13,743 nucleotides of DNA from an uncultured Christensenellaceae bacterium (GTDB taxonomy: Bacteria > Bacillota > Clostridia > Christensenellales > MGBC116941): NCBI GenBank assembly GCA_910585035.1, contig CAJUEF010000027.1:10922-24664 (forward strand), in the 5' to 3' direction. The notes under the pieces were generated by a model. It saw nothing but the letters and a program-made list of their open reading frames with translations, did no database searches and was not told where the DNA came from. Position 1 is the stretch's first letter. The number at the start of each line of letters is the position of its first letter. A program made the translations under genes and the position numbers. Of the stretch, positions 5,808-13,302 are shown in pieces.

Positions 5808-8800
5808 ATGAAAAAATGGAAAATAAATGGAAAAAGAATCCTGGTATTTTTTCTCGTTCTGTGCCTCGCTTTTGGAATGACAAGCCATTCAAAGGCCACC
5901 GTTACTGCAGCGCACACAGCAGATGCCACAGAGAAAGAAGCCTCTGAGGTAACAGATGATACAGAGAAAGAAGCCCCTGAAATAACAGATAACACAGGGA
6001 AAGAAGCCCCTGAAATAACAGATAACACAGGGAAAGAAGCCCCTGAGATAACAGATGACACAATAATGAAAGATACCACCCCGACAATTTGTATCTGCAC
6101 AGTCTCATGCTCTGAAGACACAGGAAATGAAGACTGTCCTTTATGCATGGAGGACGTGTCCGCCTGCAGCAATAAAGAAGCAAACGAACCGCAGGATGAA
6201 AGCAGTAATGAAAATGCCAAACAACCTGCAAGCGAGCTAAGCGAGCTTGCTGTAAAACAGCAGAAAGCCGCTTATGCCCAAATCCAGCCGGCAGCAGCAG
6301 TTCCCAGTGTGAAAGAAGCATGGAACGCAATGACAGCGGCAATGACCAACTGGGATGCAGAAATAGACTTATCTATCTACAACCTTACCGCAAATGATAT
6401 GAACAGTATCTGGCCGGATGTGGCACAGGACAACCCGGATTTATTTTATGTATTGGGAAACTACTACACTACATCACCGGACGGGATCGTCCAAAAATGC
6501 CGGTTCACTTATAACACAGCATATAACAAGAAAAGCGTAGCAGAATATAAAGCCGCTATAGACCGGGTATTCGCTGAAGTCATCGAAGCCAATATGAGCG
6601 ATGAGCAGAAAGCAACCTCACTGCATGACTATCTGGTTCAGCATATGGTATATGATCAAAATGCAAATAATAACCTTGGAATCGAAAAGAGAAACGCTTA
6701 CGAAGCTCTGGTAAACGGCATCGGAGTATGTGAGGGGTATACTCTTGCCTACGCTGCTCTGCTGAAAAAGGCAGGGATAGAATCTGACTATTGCAAAAGC
6801 AAGGCAATGAACCATATATGGAATTATGTAAAGCTGGACGGCAAATGGTATCATGCAGACCTGACTTATGATGATGCGACTGCAAAGAGTCAAGTAGGAG
6901 AAATGGGATATGTAAAGCATTCTAACTTCTTACTCAGTGACGCTGCCATGAGCAAGACACATAACTGGGATGCCAACGATATCACTTGCAGCAGCACAAA
7001 ATACGATAATTCCTGGCATAAGACTGCTCCTTTAAGCGAATCCGCTATTTACACAGTAAATGGAAGTTCATATTATCTTAAAGGAGAAACAGTTGCCAAC
7101 AACCCAAATATATACCGCGGTGCCACACTGGTCAAAAGAAATGCTAACGGGGCCGAAGTTTCAGTAGGCACTTTTGATATAGAAAACCTGGGAAACGGAT
7201 GGCCTATGTTCCCTATGTGCTTTTCAAGACTTTCCTGCTCAAAAGGAATTTTGTACTTTAATGTAGGAAATTCAGTCTACTCCTTTAATCCATCGGTAAA
7301 TACAGCGCCAATAAATATTTATAAATACTCGGATGCAGACAATCGGATCGTGACCGGACTACTGGCAAGCGGAGATAATATGACGGTAGAGATTTACAAT
7401 CCTCAGACCTCCAAAATTGAAAAGAAAATAACCGTTCCTATTTTTACTTTAAGCGCCGCTCCAGTCCTGAAAGCGCATCCGCTGGCCTCAGGATTTATTT
7501 GGTCAAAACAGCGCCCAGATGGAAGCTGGGACACTATAAACGGTGCTAACGGCTCTGAATATACTATAGAGAGCGGACTTCCGGCAGGAAGCTACAAATA
7601 CCGTGTAGAAGCCACTTTGGAGGGAAGGTCGGTTATGGCTGAGATTATCATAACCGTAACTCCCCAGGTAGAACAGAGCAATTTTGCCTTTCCAGAATCA
7701 ACAAAGAAAGTGACATATGGGGATGCAGGCTTCACCATATCCGCCCATGGCGCAGAGGCAGGAGCAGTCGTGACTTACAGCAGCTCATCCCCATCGGTAG
7801 CATCTGTCGACCCAAAGACAGGAGCAGTCATAATCCTTAAGGCAGGCAGTACTGTAATCACAGCAACCGCTTCCGAAACCGAGAACCATTTGGAAGCAAA
7901 AAGCACATACACCCTGACTGTCTCTCCCAAAACACTTACATGGGATGTGAGCGCTTTGGAGGCAGTGGACCGTCTTGATTCTATCAAAGGCTCATCAGCA
8001 ACGCTTTACGGTGAGCTGAAGCTTAAAGGCATTCTTGAAAAAGATCTTGGAACGATCCGGTTCCAATGCCCGTCAAGCAAGCTGTCCGGCGTATATGAGA
8101 CAGTGGCTGCGGGCAGCCAAAAAGTAAAGCTATCCTGGAAGGACGCACAAGACAAAGCGGTTCTTCAAGGAGATGGCACAAACAATTATACTCTGCCTTC
8201 ATCCTTACCGGAAATTATGGGCAGAATCAGCGTAGTGACTGATTCATCCCAGGAATCTACGGATGGGGTTATATTCAAGATACAGGTAGAAAACGGCATA
8301 TCCAAAGTGCCGGACTCTTTTAAAGATAAGGAGCATCTGAATTCTCCTTTAAAGATCGAGAAAGAAATGCGGCTGAAGATACAAGAGCTAGCCGGCAAAA
8401 TTACGGACGAGAACATAGTGGTCTATGATGTGGAGCTTCTTGTAAATACCGATGGACTTGGATGGCAGAGTGTAACCAAAGATAATTTCCCGGCAGACGG
8501 TCTGAACATAACTCTTCCTTACCCGTCTGGTACAGGAAGAGACACCCATGACTTTACTGTCGCACATATGTTTACGGCAGATATGAACGGCTTTTATGCA
8601 GGAGATGTGGAATATCCCACAGTGACCAAGACAGAAAACGGCATTACCTTCAAGGTATACGGTCTGTCTCCCATTGCCATCGGCTGGGAGGAAGCAACAA
8701 GCAATCCTACCGGCAGCAAGCCAAATGAAGAAGACGAAATTACAAACAGCAGTACGCCTGATACACCGGCATCCGATGAAAAAATAACGGATACTCCTCT

Positions 8801-8900
8801 TACCGGCGACAGTGTCTCAATAATTTTATATACATTGATGGCAGCAGTATCACTTACCATGATGGCCGGACTTTATATTAAGGCAAAGAGAAGCAGATAA
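5808..8900 (+). CDS. Secreted transglutaminase-like, Ig-like surface protein with PxTG-type sorting signal
   Basis: This 1030-residue modular surface protein begins with a Sec signal peptide (about 1-30). It continues with an acidic 11-residue tandem repeat (41-84), then a six-Cys motif (Cys95, 97, 101, 110, 113, 120; CxC-x3-C-x8-CPxC-x6-C) that I recall from other clostridial surface proteins. A transglutaminase/protease-like core follows with the full triad: Cys308 in GVCEGY, His336 in NHIWNY and Asp351 in HADLTYDD. Such domains act as cysteine peptidases or crosslinkers; the substrate here is unknown. Residues about 550-618 look Ig-like and 627-706 look like a BIG2-type Ig domain (YSSSSPSVASVD). 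The C terminus has TPLTGD (996-1001), a hydrophobic span and a basic tail (KAKRSR), which fits a non-LPxTG sortase signal with Thr-Gly cleavage. AGGAGG lies nine bases before the ATG. The gene is monocistronic, and its codon choice and base composition look more GC-rich than neighbours such as the ATPase gene. Confidence 0.85.
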   Translation: MKKWKINGKRILVFFLVLCLAFGMTSHSKATVTAAHTADATEKEASEVTDDTEKEAPEITDNTGKEAPEITDNTGKEAPEITDDTIMKDTTPTICICTVSCSEDTGNEDCPLCMEDVSACSNKEANEPQDESSNENAKQPASELSELAVKQQKAAYAQIQPAAAVPSVKEAWNAMTAAMTNWDAEIDLSIYNLTANDMNSIWPDVAQDNPDLFYVLGNYYTTSPDGIVQKCRFTYNTAYNKKSVAEYKAAIDRVFAEVIEANMSDEQKATSLHDYLVQHMVYDQNANNNLGIEKRNAYEALVNGIGVCEGYTLAYAALLKKAGIESDYCKSKAMNHIWNYVKLDGKWYHADLTYDDATAKSQVGEMGYVKHSNFLLSDAAMSKTHNWDANDITCSSTKYDNSWHKTAPLSESAIYTVNGSSYYLKGETVANNPNIYRGATLVKRNANGAEVSVGTFDIENLGNGWPMFPMCFSRLSCSKGILYFNVGNSVYSFNPSVNTAPINIYKYSDADNRIVTGLLASGDNMTVEIYNPQTSKIEKKITVPIFTLSAAPVLKAHPLASGFIWSKQRPDGSWDTINGANGSEYTIESGLPAGSYKYRVEATLEGRSVMAEIIITVTPQVEQSNFAFPESTKKVTYGDAGFTISAHGAEAGAVVTYSSSSPSVASVDPKTGAVIILKAGSTVITATASETENHLEAKSTYTLTVSPKTLTWDVSALEAVDRLDSIKGSSATLYGELKLKGILEKDLGTIRFQCPSSKLSGVYETVAAGSQKVKLSWKDAQDKAVLQGDGTNNYTLPSSLPEIMGRISVVTDSSQESTDGVIFKIQVENGISKVPDSFKDKEHLNSPLKIEKEMRLKIQELAGKITDENIVVYDVELLVNTDGLGWQSVTKDNFPADGLNITLPYPSGTGRDTHDFTVAHMFTADMNGFYAGDVEYPTVTKTENGITFKVYGLSPIAIGWEEATSNPTGSKPNEEDEITNSSTPDTPASDEKITDTPLTGDSVSIILYTLMAAVSLTMMAGLYIKAKRSR
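5928..6059 (+). repeat. Four 33-bp in-frame tandem repeats in the surface protein gene
   Basis: Units begin at 5928, 5961, 5994 and 6027, each starting ACAGAGAAAGAAG or ACAGGGAAAGAAG. They encode T-E/G-K-E-A-x-E-x-T-D-x/N. Units 2-4 are nearly identical and unit 1 has diverged. The repeat likely forms an acidic, flexible spacer beyond the signal peptide and could vary in copy number by slippage. Confidence 0.95.
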
Positions 8901-8918
8901 TCAGACAGTAAAAAAGGG

Positions 8919-8968
8919 GCTGTTGCAAAAGCAGATAAATAATCTGCCGGAGCAGCAGCTCTGTTTTT
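8919..8968 (+). terminator. Branched terminator after the surface protein gene
   Basis: GCTGTTGC (8919-8926) pairs with GCAGCAGC (8952-8959). Inside the outer stem sits a second hairpin, GCAGAT-AAATA-ATCTGC (8931-8947). A T-rich tail (TCTGTTTTT) follows, so the nested fold should act as an intrinsic terminator 18 bases past the stop. From about 8969 to the promoter at 9144 I see only AT-rich DNA with no gene. Confidence 0.7.
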
Positions 8969-9143
8969 ATGCCTATAGTTGCAAGTAATGTAACAATAAA
9001 ACTGTGTAATATATAAAAACTTCAGTAATAAAAAAGATGATTTTAAAATACTCTATATTAATTTCTTCTTAAAATCTATATTTTTTTTGTCAACATTTTA
9101 AGGGTTTATTAATATAATAATATTATAAAGATGATATTTGGTA

Positions 9144-9173
9144 TTGACAAACCTCATTTAAATCTGTTAGAAT
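9144..9173 (+). promoter_or_regulatory. Promoter of the tRNA-Gly/tRNA-Cys pair
   Basis: TTGACA (9144-9149) and TAGAAT (9168-9173) are separated by 18 bases, and the first tRNA starts 20 bases later. The arrangement resembles that before tRNA-Leu. Confidence 0.75.
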
Positions 9174-9193
9174 AAATATCGTCGCTGAAACAT

Positions 9194-9269
9194 GCGGTAG
9201 TAGCTCAGCTGGTAGAGTGCCACCTTGCCAAGGTGGATGTCGCGGGTTCGAGTCCCGTCTACCGCTCCA
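9194..9269 (+). tRNA. tRNA-Gly (anticodon GCC)
   Basis: Acceptor GCGGTAG pairs with CTACCGC, followed by TCCA with CCA encoded. The anticodon stem CCACC/GGTGG encloses TTGCCAA, giving GCC. The T arm CGGG-TTCGAGT-CCCG is standard. Length is 76 bases; it decodes GGC and GGU. Confidence 0.97.
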
Positions 9270-9272
9270 TAT

Positions 9273-9346
9273 GGCGGCATAGCCAAGTGGTAAGGCACGG
9301 GTCTGCAACACCCTTACCCCCAGTTCAAGTCTGGGTGCCGCCTCCA
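9273..9346 (+). tRNA. tRNA-Cys (anticodon GCA)
   Basis: Acceptor GGCGGCA pairs with TGCCGCC, followed by TCCA with CCA encoded. The anticodon loop CTGCAAC gives GCA, and the T arm CCCAG-TTCAAGT-CTGGG is intact. Only three bases separate it from tRNA-Gly, so both come from one precursor transcript. Confidence 0.97.
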
Positions 9347-9352
9347 TTTTTT

Positions 9353-9394
9353 AAAGGGTCTTGAACATGATTTTGCTCTGTTTGGGGCTTTTTT
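9353..9394 (+). terminator. Probable terminator of the tRNA pair
   Basis: CTTGAACA (9360-9367) can pair with TGTTTGGG (9379-9386) using several G-T pairs, and AAAG (9353-9356) with CTTT (9388-9391). A run of six T ends the structure. The stem is weaker than the other terminators in the window. Confidence 0.5.
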
Positions 9395-9520
9395 ATTTTA
9401 CAGTCTAAAAGTTAATAAAACGTTACCATTCTCTATGCAACTCTATATGGAAATAATATAAAACCATTAAAACCTTTTCATTTCGGGTACACTATCCACA
9501 TACTTCTTAAAAAACTCAGT

Positions 9521-9549
9521 TTGACAGATAATTTAAATAATGTTATTAT
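9521..9549 (+). promoter_or_regulatory. Promoter of the MATE-kinase operon
   Basis: TTGACA (9521-9526) and TATTAT (9544-9549) are 17 bases apart. Transcription would begin near 9556, leaving a leader of about 30 bases before the ATG at 9586. Confidence 0.7.
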
Positions 9550-9585
9550 AACAAAATACACAAAATTTTAGCATTGGAGATTAAC

Positions 9586-10998
9586 ATGAACGGACAAACA
9601 GCAACAGAAGCGAGCTTTGGCTCACAAAATGTTACAAAACTCATTCTTAAATTCGGCGTTCCATGCGCCATATCTTTAGTTGTAAACGCTCTTTACAACA
9701 TTGTTGACCAAATATTTATCGGTCAAAGCGTTGGCTACCTTGGCAACGCTGCAACAAACGTAAGCTTTGGATTAGTCGTGCTGGCTTCCGCCTTTGCCGT
9801 GTTTATCGGCGACGGTACTGCCGCTTATTACAGCCTTATGCTTGGAGCAGGCAAAAAGGAAAAAGCAAGCCTTGGCGTTGGCAACTGTTTCACTTTGCTT
9901 GGCTTATTCAGCATATTGTTTGTGGCAATCGGCTTTATCTTTATAACGCCCCTGCTTAAACTCTTTGGCGCAACTCCTGACGTTATGTCATACGCTCTTA
10001 CATACACCCGCATTGTGCTTATCGGCTTTCCTGCCGCTATTCTCGGTACGGGCATGAACTCCCTTATAAGAGCGGACGGCAGCCCAAACTTTGCTATGGC
10101 AACTATGCTTCTTGGCGCAATTATGAACATTATATTAGACCCTATCTTTATTTTTAAATTCAATATGGGAGTTAAGGGCGCGGCTATAGCAACTATTATA
10201 GGTCAGTATGCTTCATTAATACTGGCTGCTTACTACACCACCAGATTTAAAAATATCGAATTTAAAATAAGCAACTTAAAGCTGGATAAGTTCACATCCT
10301 TAAAGCTGTGTTCCCTTGGCGCTTCCAGCTTTTTTACCCAAATATCCTTCGTTGTGGTTATGGCTGTTATAAACCAGCTTTTGGTAATATACGGCGCAAA
10401 ATCCGTATACGGCAGTGAAATACCCCTTGCCGCTCTTGGAATTGTAATGAAGGTCAATCAAATACTTACGTCCATACTTCTTGGAATTGCCCTTGGCGCC
10501 CAGCCTATTGCCGGATATAACTACGGCGCAAAACAGTATAGCCGCGTTAAGGAGACCTTTAAAATTTCAGTTATGATTTCCACGGCATGCGCTGCCGTTG
10601 CCTTTGTTATATTTATGTTTTTCCCAACCTATATCATAAATATATTTGGGCAGGAATCTCCTCTTTACACTGAATTTGCAGTCAAGTGCTTCCGTTTGCA
10701 CCTGCCCTTTTGCATATTAAACGGTTTCTATATTACCTCAACCATTTTGTTCCAGGCAATCGGAAAGCCAATTAAATCAACAATTCTTTCCCTTGCAAGA
10801 CAGATATTGCTTGTCATTCCCCTTTCCTTAATTCTCGCCATTATTTACGGGGTTGACGGCGTTCTTCTCGGCGGAGCTGTGGCTGACCTTTTAGCCTTCA
10901 TAGTATCATTTATATTTGTATACTTTGAATTAAAAGAGCTTACAAAGCTTCAAAAAGAAGTGGATAACACAGATAAAAATTCAGTTACGGAGGTGTAA
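9586..10998 (+). CDS. MATE family efflux transporter (MepA-like)
   Basis: A 470-residue inner-membrane antiporter of the MATE/MOP superfamily, which exports cationic drugs or metabolites in exchange for Na+ or H+. About 12 membrane segments are evident. Hallmarks are LVVNALYNIVDQIFIG (31-46), GDGTAAYYSLMLGAGK (75-90), NIILDPIFIF (181-190) and GAQPIAGYNYGAK (304-316), which place it nearest the MepA-like branch. I chose the ATG at 9586 over an in-frame TTG four codons upstream (9574): GGAG at 9576-9579 is well spaced for the ATG and overlaps the TTG. The stop is followed after two bases by the next gene, whose ribosome binding site lies inside this gene's end. Substrate is unknown. Confidence 0.9.
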   Translation: MNGQTATEASFGSQNVTKLILKFGVPCAISLVVNALYNIVDQIFIGQSVGYLGNAATNVSFGLVVLASAFAVFIGDGTAAYYSLMLGAGKKEKASLGVGNCFTLLGLFSILFVAIGFIFITPLLKLFGATPDVMSYALTYTRIVLIGFPAAILGTGMNSLIRADGSPNFAMATMLLGAIMNIILDPIFIFKFNMGVKGAAIATIIGQYASLILAAYYTTRFKNIEFKISNLKLDKFTSLKLCSLGASSFFTQISFVVVMAVINQLLVIYGAKSVYGSEIPLAALGIVMKVNQILTSILLGIALGAQPIAGYNYGAKQYSRVKETFKISVMISTACAAVAFVIFMFFPTYIINIFGQESPLYTEFAVKCFRLHLPFCILNGFYITSTILFQAIGKPIKSTILSLARQILLVIPLSLILAIIYGVDGVLLGGAVADLLAFIVSFIFVYFELKELTKLQKEVDNTDKNSVTEV

Positions 10999-11000
10999 CC

Positions 11001-11612
11001 ATGGAAAGAACAATTATTACAATAAGCCGTCAGTACGGCAGCGGCGGAAGGGATGTGGGCATGGCCCTTTCAAAACTTCTTAACATCCCTTATTATGATA
11101 AGGAACTTCTTTATATGGCGGCGGAAAAAAGCAATTTGCATCCGGATATAGCAAAGGATGCCGACGAAAATGTTAAAAAGGGATTTCTTGGCATGTTCTC
11201 CACCGGACCATACATGGCAGAGCCGGGAGCAAGCAAGGGCAGCGAGCTGCCAATAAACGACCGTCTTTACATTATGCAGTCTAATCTTATAAAAGAGCTT
11301 GCAGCCAAGGAAAGCTGCGTTATCGTGGGCAGATGCGCCGACTATATACTTGAGGACAACCCAAATGCTGTTAATGTGTTTATTCACGCCTGCGAAGAAC
11401 AGCGCATTAAGAAAATTCAGAGGGAAGAAAATGTGGGAGAAAAGGAAGCCCGCAAACTGATGATAAAGGTTGATAAACGCCGTGCCACCTATTATAACTA
11501 CTACTCCAGCCACAAATGGGGTCTTGCCGATAACTACCACTTGTCCATTGACAGCAAAATAGGCGTTGATAACTGCGCAAATCTTATAGCTTTATATATT
11601 AATATGCTGTAA
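11001..11612 (+). CDS. Cytidylate kinase-like family protein
   Basis: A 203-residue cytoplasmic protein of the cytidylate-kinase-like family (Cytidylate_kin2), widespread in Clostridia and distinct from the essential Cmk. It starts with a P-loop-like segment SRQYGSGGRDVG (9-20), then YYDKELL (31-37), CVIVGRCADYIL (106-117) and the lid-like KRRATYYNYYSSHKWG (159-174). ATP-dependent phosphoryl transfer to a nucleotide is the family inference; the true substrate is not established. GGAGG at 10989-10993 is seven bases before the ATG and lies within the end of the MATE gene, so the two are translated from one message, probably coupled. A clear terminator follows. Why a MATE exporter and a nucleotide-kinase-like protein share an operon is not obvious. 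Confidence 0.85.
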   Translation: MERTIITISRQYGSGGRDVGMALSKLLNIPYYDKELLYMAAEKSNLHPDIAKDADENVKKGFLGMFSTGPYMAEPGASKGSELPINDRLYIMQSNLIKELAAKESCVIVGRCADYILEDNPNAVNVFIHACEEQRIKKIQREENVGEKEARKLMIKVDKRRATYYNYYSSHKWGLADNYHLSIDSKIGVDNCANLIALYINML

Positions 11613-11623
11613 ACACTCGCAAA

Positions 11624-11657
11624 AAAAAGTCCCTTAACTTTTGTTTGGGGACTTTTT
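11624..11657 (+). terminator. Terminator of the MATE-kinase operon
   Basis: AAAAAGTCCC (11624-11633) pairs perfectly with GGGACTTTTT (11648-11657) across a 14-base loop, 11 bases past the kinase-like gene's stop. Confidence 0.85.
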
Positions 11658-11695
11658 ACTTTATTGTATAACTTATAGATTTATTCTAAAATCTG

Positions 11696-11704
11696 TGTTA
11701 TACT
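11696..11704 (+). promoter_or_regulatory. Possible extended -10 promoter of the acyltransferase gene
   Basis: TGTTATACT fits an extended -10 element (TGn then TATACT). No convincing -35 box is present. It lies just downstream of the preceding terminator and about 35 bases before the ATG. Confidence 0.45.
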
Positions 11705-11738
11705 TTTCCATATTCATTTTGGGGGTAAAGAAAAAAGT

Positions 11739-12863
11739 ATGCACAGTGAAAAAGAAAGATATTACTATTTAGATGTTTTAAAAGCAATAGCCATTTTCCT
11801 TGTATGTTCATACCATTTTACCCTTGCCTATAAAACCAATTATTCAGACGGATTTACCCCCTATGTTCTTTTAAGCCGCTTTATTGCGGGAATTAACAGC
11901 GTGTGCATTCCCCTGTTTTTCATGGTAAACGGCGCCCTTTTGCTAAACCATGATTTAAAACTGAAAAAGCATCTTAAAAAGAGCTTTGTTATATTTCTGC
12001 AATTTATCTTTTGGCGCACTGTCACCATTTTAATTATTGCTGCATTCAAGTCTGTAAACCTTTTCGACTTAGAATTTACAGACCTTTTTAACGCCCTTTT
12101 TCTTTTTGGGAATATAGAAACCATCGGTATTTCCCACTTTTGGTTTATTCCCTGCCTTTTATGCGTTTACATTATGTTTCCTTTTATTAAAAGGGAATAC
12201 GATTATTTTATGCAAGGCGGCAACGAATATTATTTAATTATATTTATGATTATCCTGCTTATTCTCTGCTTTGTAACCTACGATATTTCCACATTGCTTA
12301 AAACTTCTCCCGCCACGGCAGGTATAAGCATAAACGGCATTTCCGAAAACCTAAACCCGTTTATCAGCCTTGTTGGGCCTATGCTGTTTTACTTTATCTT
12401 AGGGGGACTTTTTCACAAGAAAATTAAAGTTTTAAAAAACGTGAAAACCTATCAGCTTTTACTTGGCTTTATTTTCGGCGCAGCCCTGCTGCTTTTAAAA
12501 TGGACTGTTGAAACAAATTTTATAAAAGAAAGCTGGGACAACGTTTATGAAGCTTATAACTCCCTTCCCACCCTTATTATGACTTCCTGCATATTTATCC
12601 TTGCCGGCAAGGTTTCAAGTGACGCTGTTAAGGCAAAACCTATGCTTAAAAAGCCGCTGGAAATTATAAGCAACAACACCATGAATGTTTATTACTTTCA
12701 TTGGATATTCGGATATACTGTTTTGGATTATCTTGTAACTAACTACATATCCATTAAAAGCATTCCCCTTGACTATGTAAAATCAATCGCCATAGTTGTT
12801 TTGTTTTCCCTTTTGGGAGAGGTCATGAAAAAAATACCTCTTATTAAAAAACTGGTTCACTAA
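11739..12863 (+). CDS. Acyltransferase 3 family membrane protein
   Basis: A 374-residue polytopic membrane protein of the acyltransferase-3 family, whose members O-acylate (often acetylate) sugars of surface polysaccharides or antibiotics. About 10 hydrophobic segments are visible. The family opening YLDVLKAIAIFLVCSYHF (10-27) contains the conserved His26. ISHFWFIPCLLCVY (131-144) matches the usual HLWFLP-type motif, and a late SNNTMNVYYFHW (311-322) corresponds to the family's conserved SxxTxxxYxxH region. No SGNH hydrolase domain is fused. The ribosome binding site is not ideal: GGGGG at 11721-11725 lies 13 bases before the ATG, but the first residues fit the family so the start is kept. 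The acceptor is unknown. The gene is convergent with the next one, and only a weak GC hairpin (ATGGC...GCCAT, about 12865-12891) lies between them. Confidence 0.85.
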   Translation: MHSEKERYYYLDVLKAIAIFLVCSYHFTLAYKTNYSDGFTPYVLLSRFIAGINSVCIPLFFMVNGALLLNHDLKLKKHLKKSFVIFLQFIFWRTVTILIIAAFKSVNLFDLEFTDLFNALFLFGNIETIGISHFWFIPCLLCVYIMFPFIKREYDYFMQGGNEYYLIIFMIILLILCFVTYDISTLLKTSPATAGISINGISENLNPFISLVGPMLFYFILGGLFHKKIKVLKNVKTYQLLLGFIFGAALLLLKWTVETNFIKESWDNVYEAYNSLPTLIMTSCIFILAGKVSSDAVKAKPMLKKPLEIISNNTMNVYYFHWIFGYTVLDYLVTNYISIKSIPLDYVKSIAIVVLFSLLGEVMKKIPLIKKLVH

Positions 12864-12893
12864 ATGGCGGCGTTTTTGCCCTAAAAGCCATGC

Positions 12894-13169
12894 TTAAATA
12901 GTTTTATCCACAAGAGCCTCGCTAACCATTTTAACACCCATTTTAAAGCCTAAAACAAAGCTGTCAGCCATTGCCGCTCCATCCACCAGCGCCCATGCGT
13001 TGGCATATTTGCTGAACAGCTCTTTTTCTTTACCCTCCAATATTTTTATCAGCTTTGCTTCATTGTTTACAACCGTGTCCAAGGCTTCTTGATAGTCGCT
13101 GTCATGACTGCCCTGATTAAGAGACGGATTTAGCTCCCCATAAAATAAATCTTCCAAAATACTGTTCAT
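12894..13169 (-). CDS. Small helical protein, DUF6809-like
   Basis: A 91-residue soluble protein without signal peptide or membrane segment. The opening MNSILEDLFYGELNPS, a central charged helix with KEKELFSKYANAWALV (48-63) and a closing FVLGFKMGVKMVSEAL (71-86) match my recollection of the DUF6809 family, small Clostridia proteins with no known function; the ending F-x-x-G-F-K-x-G is the main cue. An AAGGAGAG site precedes the ATG. The gene has a near-consensus promoter (13254-13283) shared with, and divergent from, an XRE-type regulator, so that regulator is the obvious candidate to control it. Family assignment is moderate. Confidence 0.75.
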   Translation of the reverse strand: MNSILEDLFYGELNPSLNQGSHDSDYQEALDTVVNNEAKLIKILEGKEKELFSKYANAWALVDGAAMADSFVLGFKMGVKMVSEALVDKTI

Positions 13170-13206
13170 AATAACTCTCCTTTATTGATTAATTTTAAAG
13201 TATATT

Positions 13207-13237
13207 TAATTATATTTTTACCGTAAAAATATAATTA
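13207..13237. repeat. 31-bp perfect palindrome in the divergent intergenic region
   Basis: Fifteen-base arms (13207-13221 and 13223-13237) are fully complementary around a single central C at 13222; the core reads TTTTTAC-C-GTAAAAA. It lies between the DUF6809-like start codon and its promoter, so it would be transcribed into that gene's leader as a hairpin, or it may serve as a DNA operator. Confidence 0.9.
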
Positions 13238-13240
13238 TTG

Positions 13241-13288
13241 TCAATATAAAGTTATTATATAATTTTATATTGAGATTTGTCAATATAA
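13241..13288. promoter_or_regulatory. Three copies of an operator-like 9-mer, TCAATATAA
   Basis: TCAATATAA occurs at 13241-13249 and 13280-13288, and its reverse complement TTATATTGA at 13265-13273. The two outer copies belong to a longer direct repeat, TTGTCAATATAA (13238-13249 and 13277-13288). The middle and right copies form an inverted pair with a six-base gap. Together they cover the DUF6809-like promoter from -35 to the start site, which is the expected layout for repressor sites. Confidence 0.65.
13254..13283 (-). promoter_or_regulatory. Promoter of the DUF6809-like gene
   Basis: On the minus strand consensus TTGACA (13283-13278) and TATAAT (13259-13254) are 18 bases apart. A second consensus TTGACA (13244-13239) lies nearer the gene but lacks a good -10 box. 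The operator-like 9-mers overlap this promoter. Confidence 0.7.
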
Positions 13289-13302
13289 TTTTACTATATT
13301 TA

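Noticed and set aside
5928..6059. Possible CRISPR array (33-bp repeats)
   Set aside because: Units are directly adjacent without spacers, lie in frame inside a gene, and no cas genes are present.
5765..6342. Minus-strand open frames with repeated Ser/Ile/Ser/Gly or Leu-rich segments
   Set aside because: They are shadows of the tandem repeat in the surface protein gene and have no ribosome binding site.
8913..8930. GGGGCTGTTGCAAAA resembles the terminal repeat of some insertion sequences
   Set aside because: No matching inverted partner, target duplication or transposase is visible, and the bases are explained by the branched terminator stem.
9030..9090. GATTTTAA...TTAAAATC followed by eight T, possibly the end of a small RNA
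   Set aside because: The loop is 22 bases, the stem is AT-only, and no promoter or conserved RNA is visible upstream.
9123..9347. Minus-strand open frame of 74 codons
   Set aside because: It is the antisense of tRNA-Gly and tRNA-Cys; its translation is the familiar false protein produced by tRNA complements.
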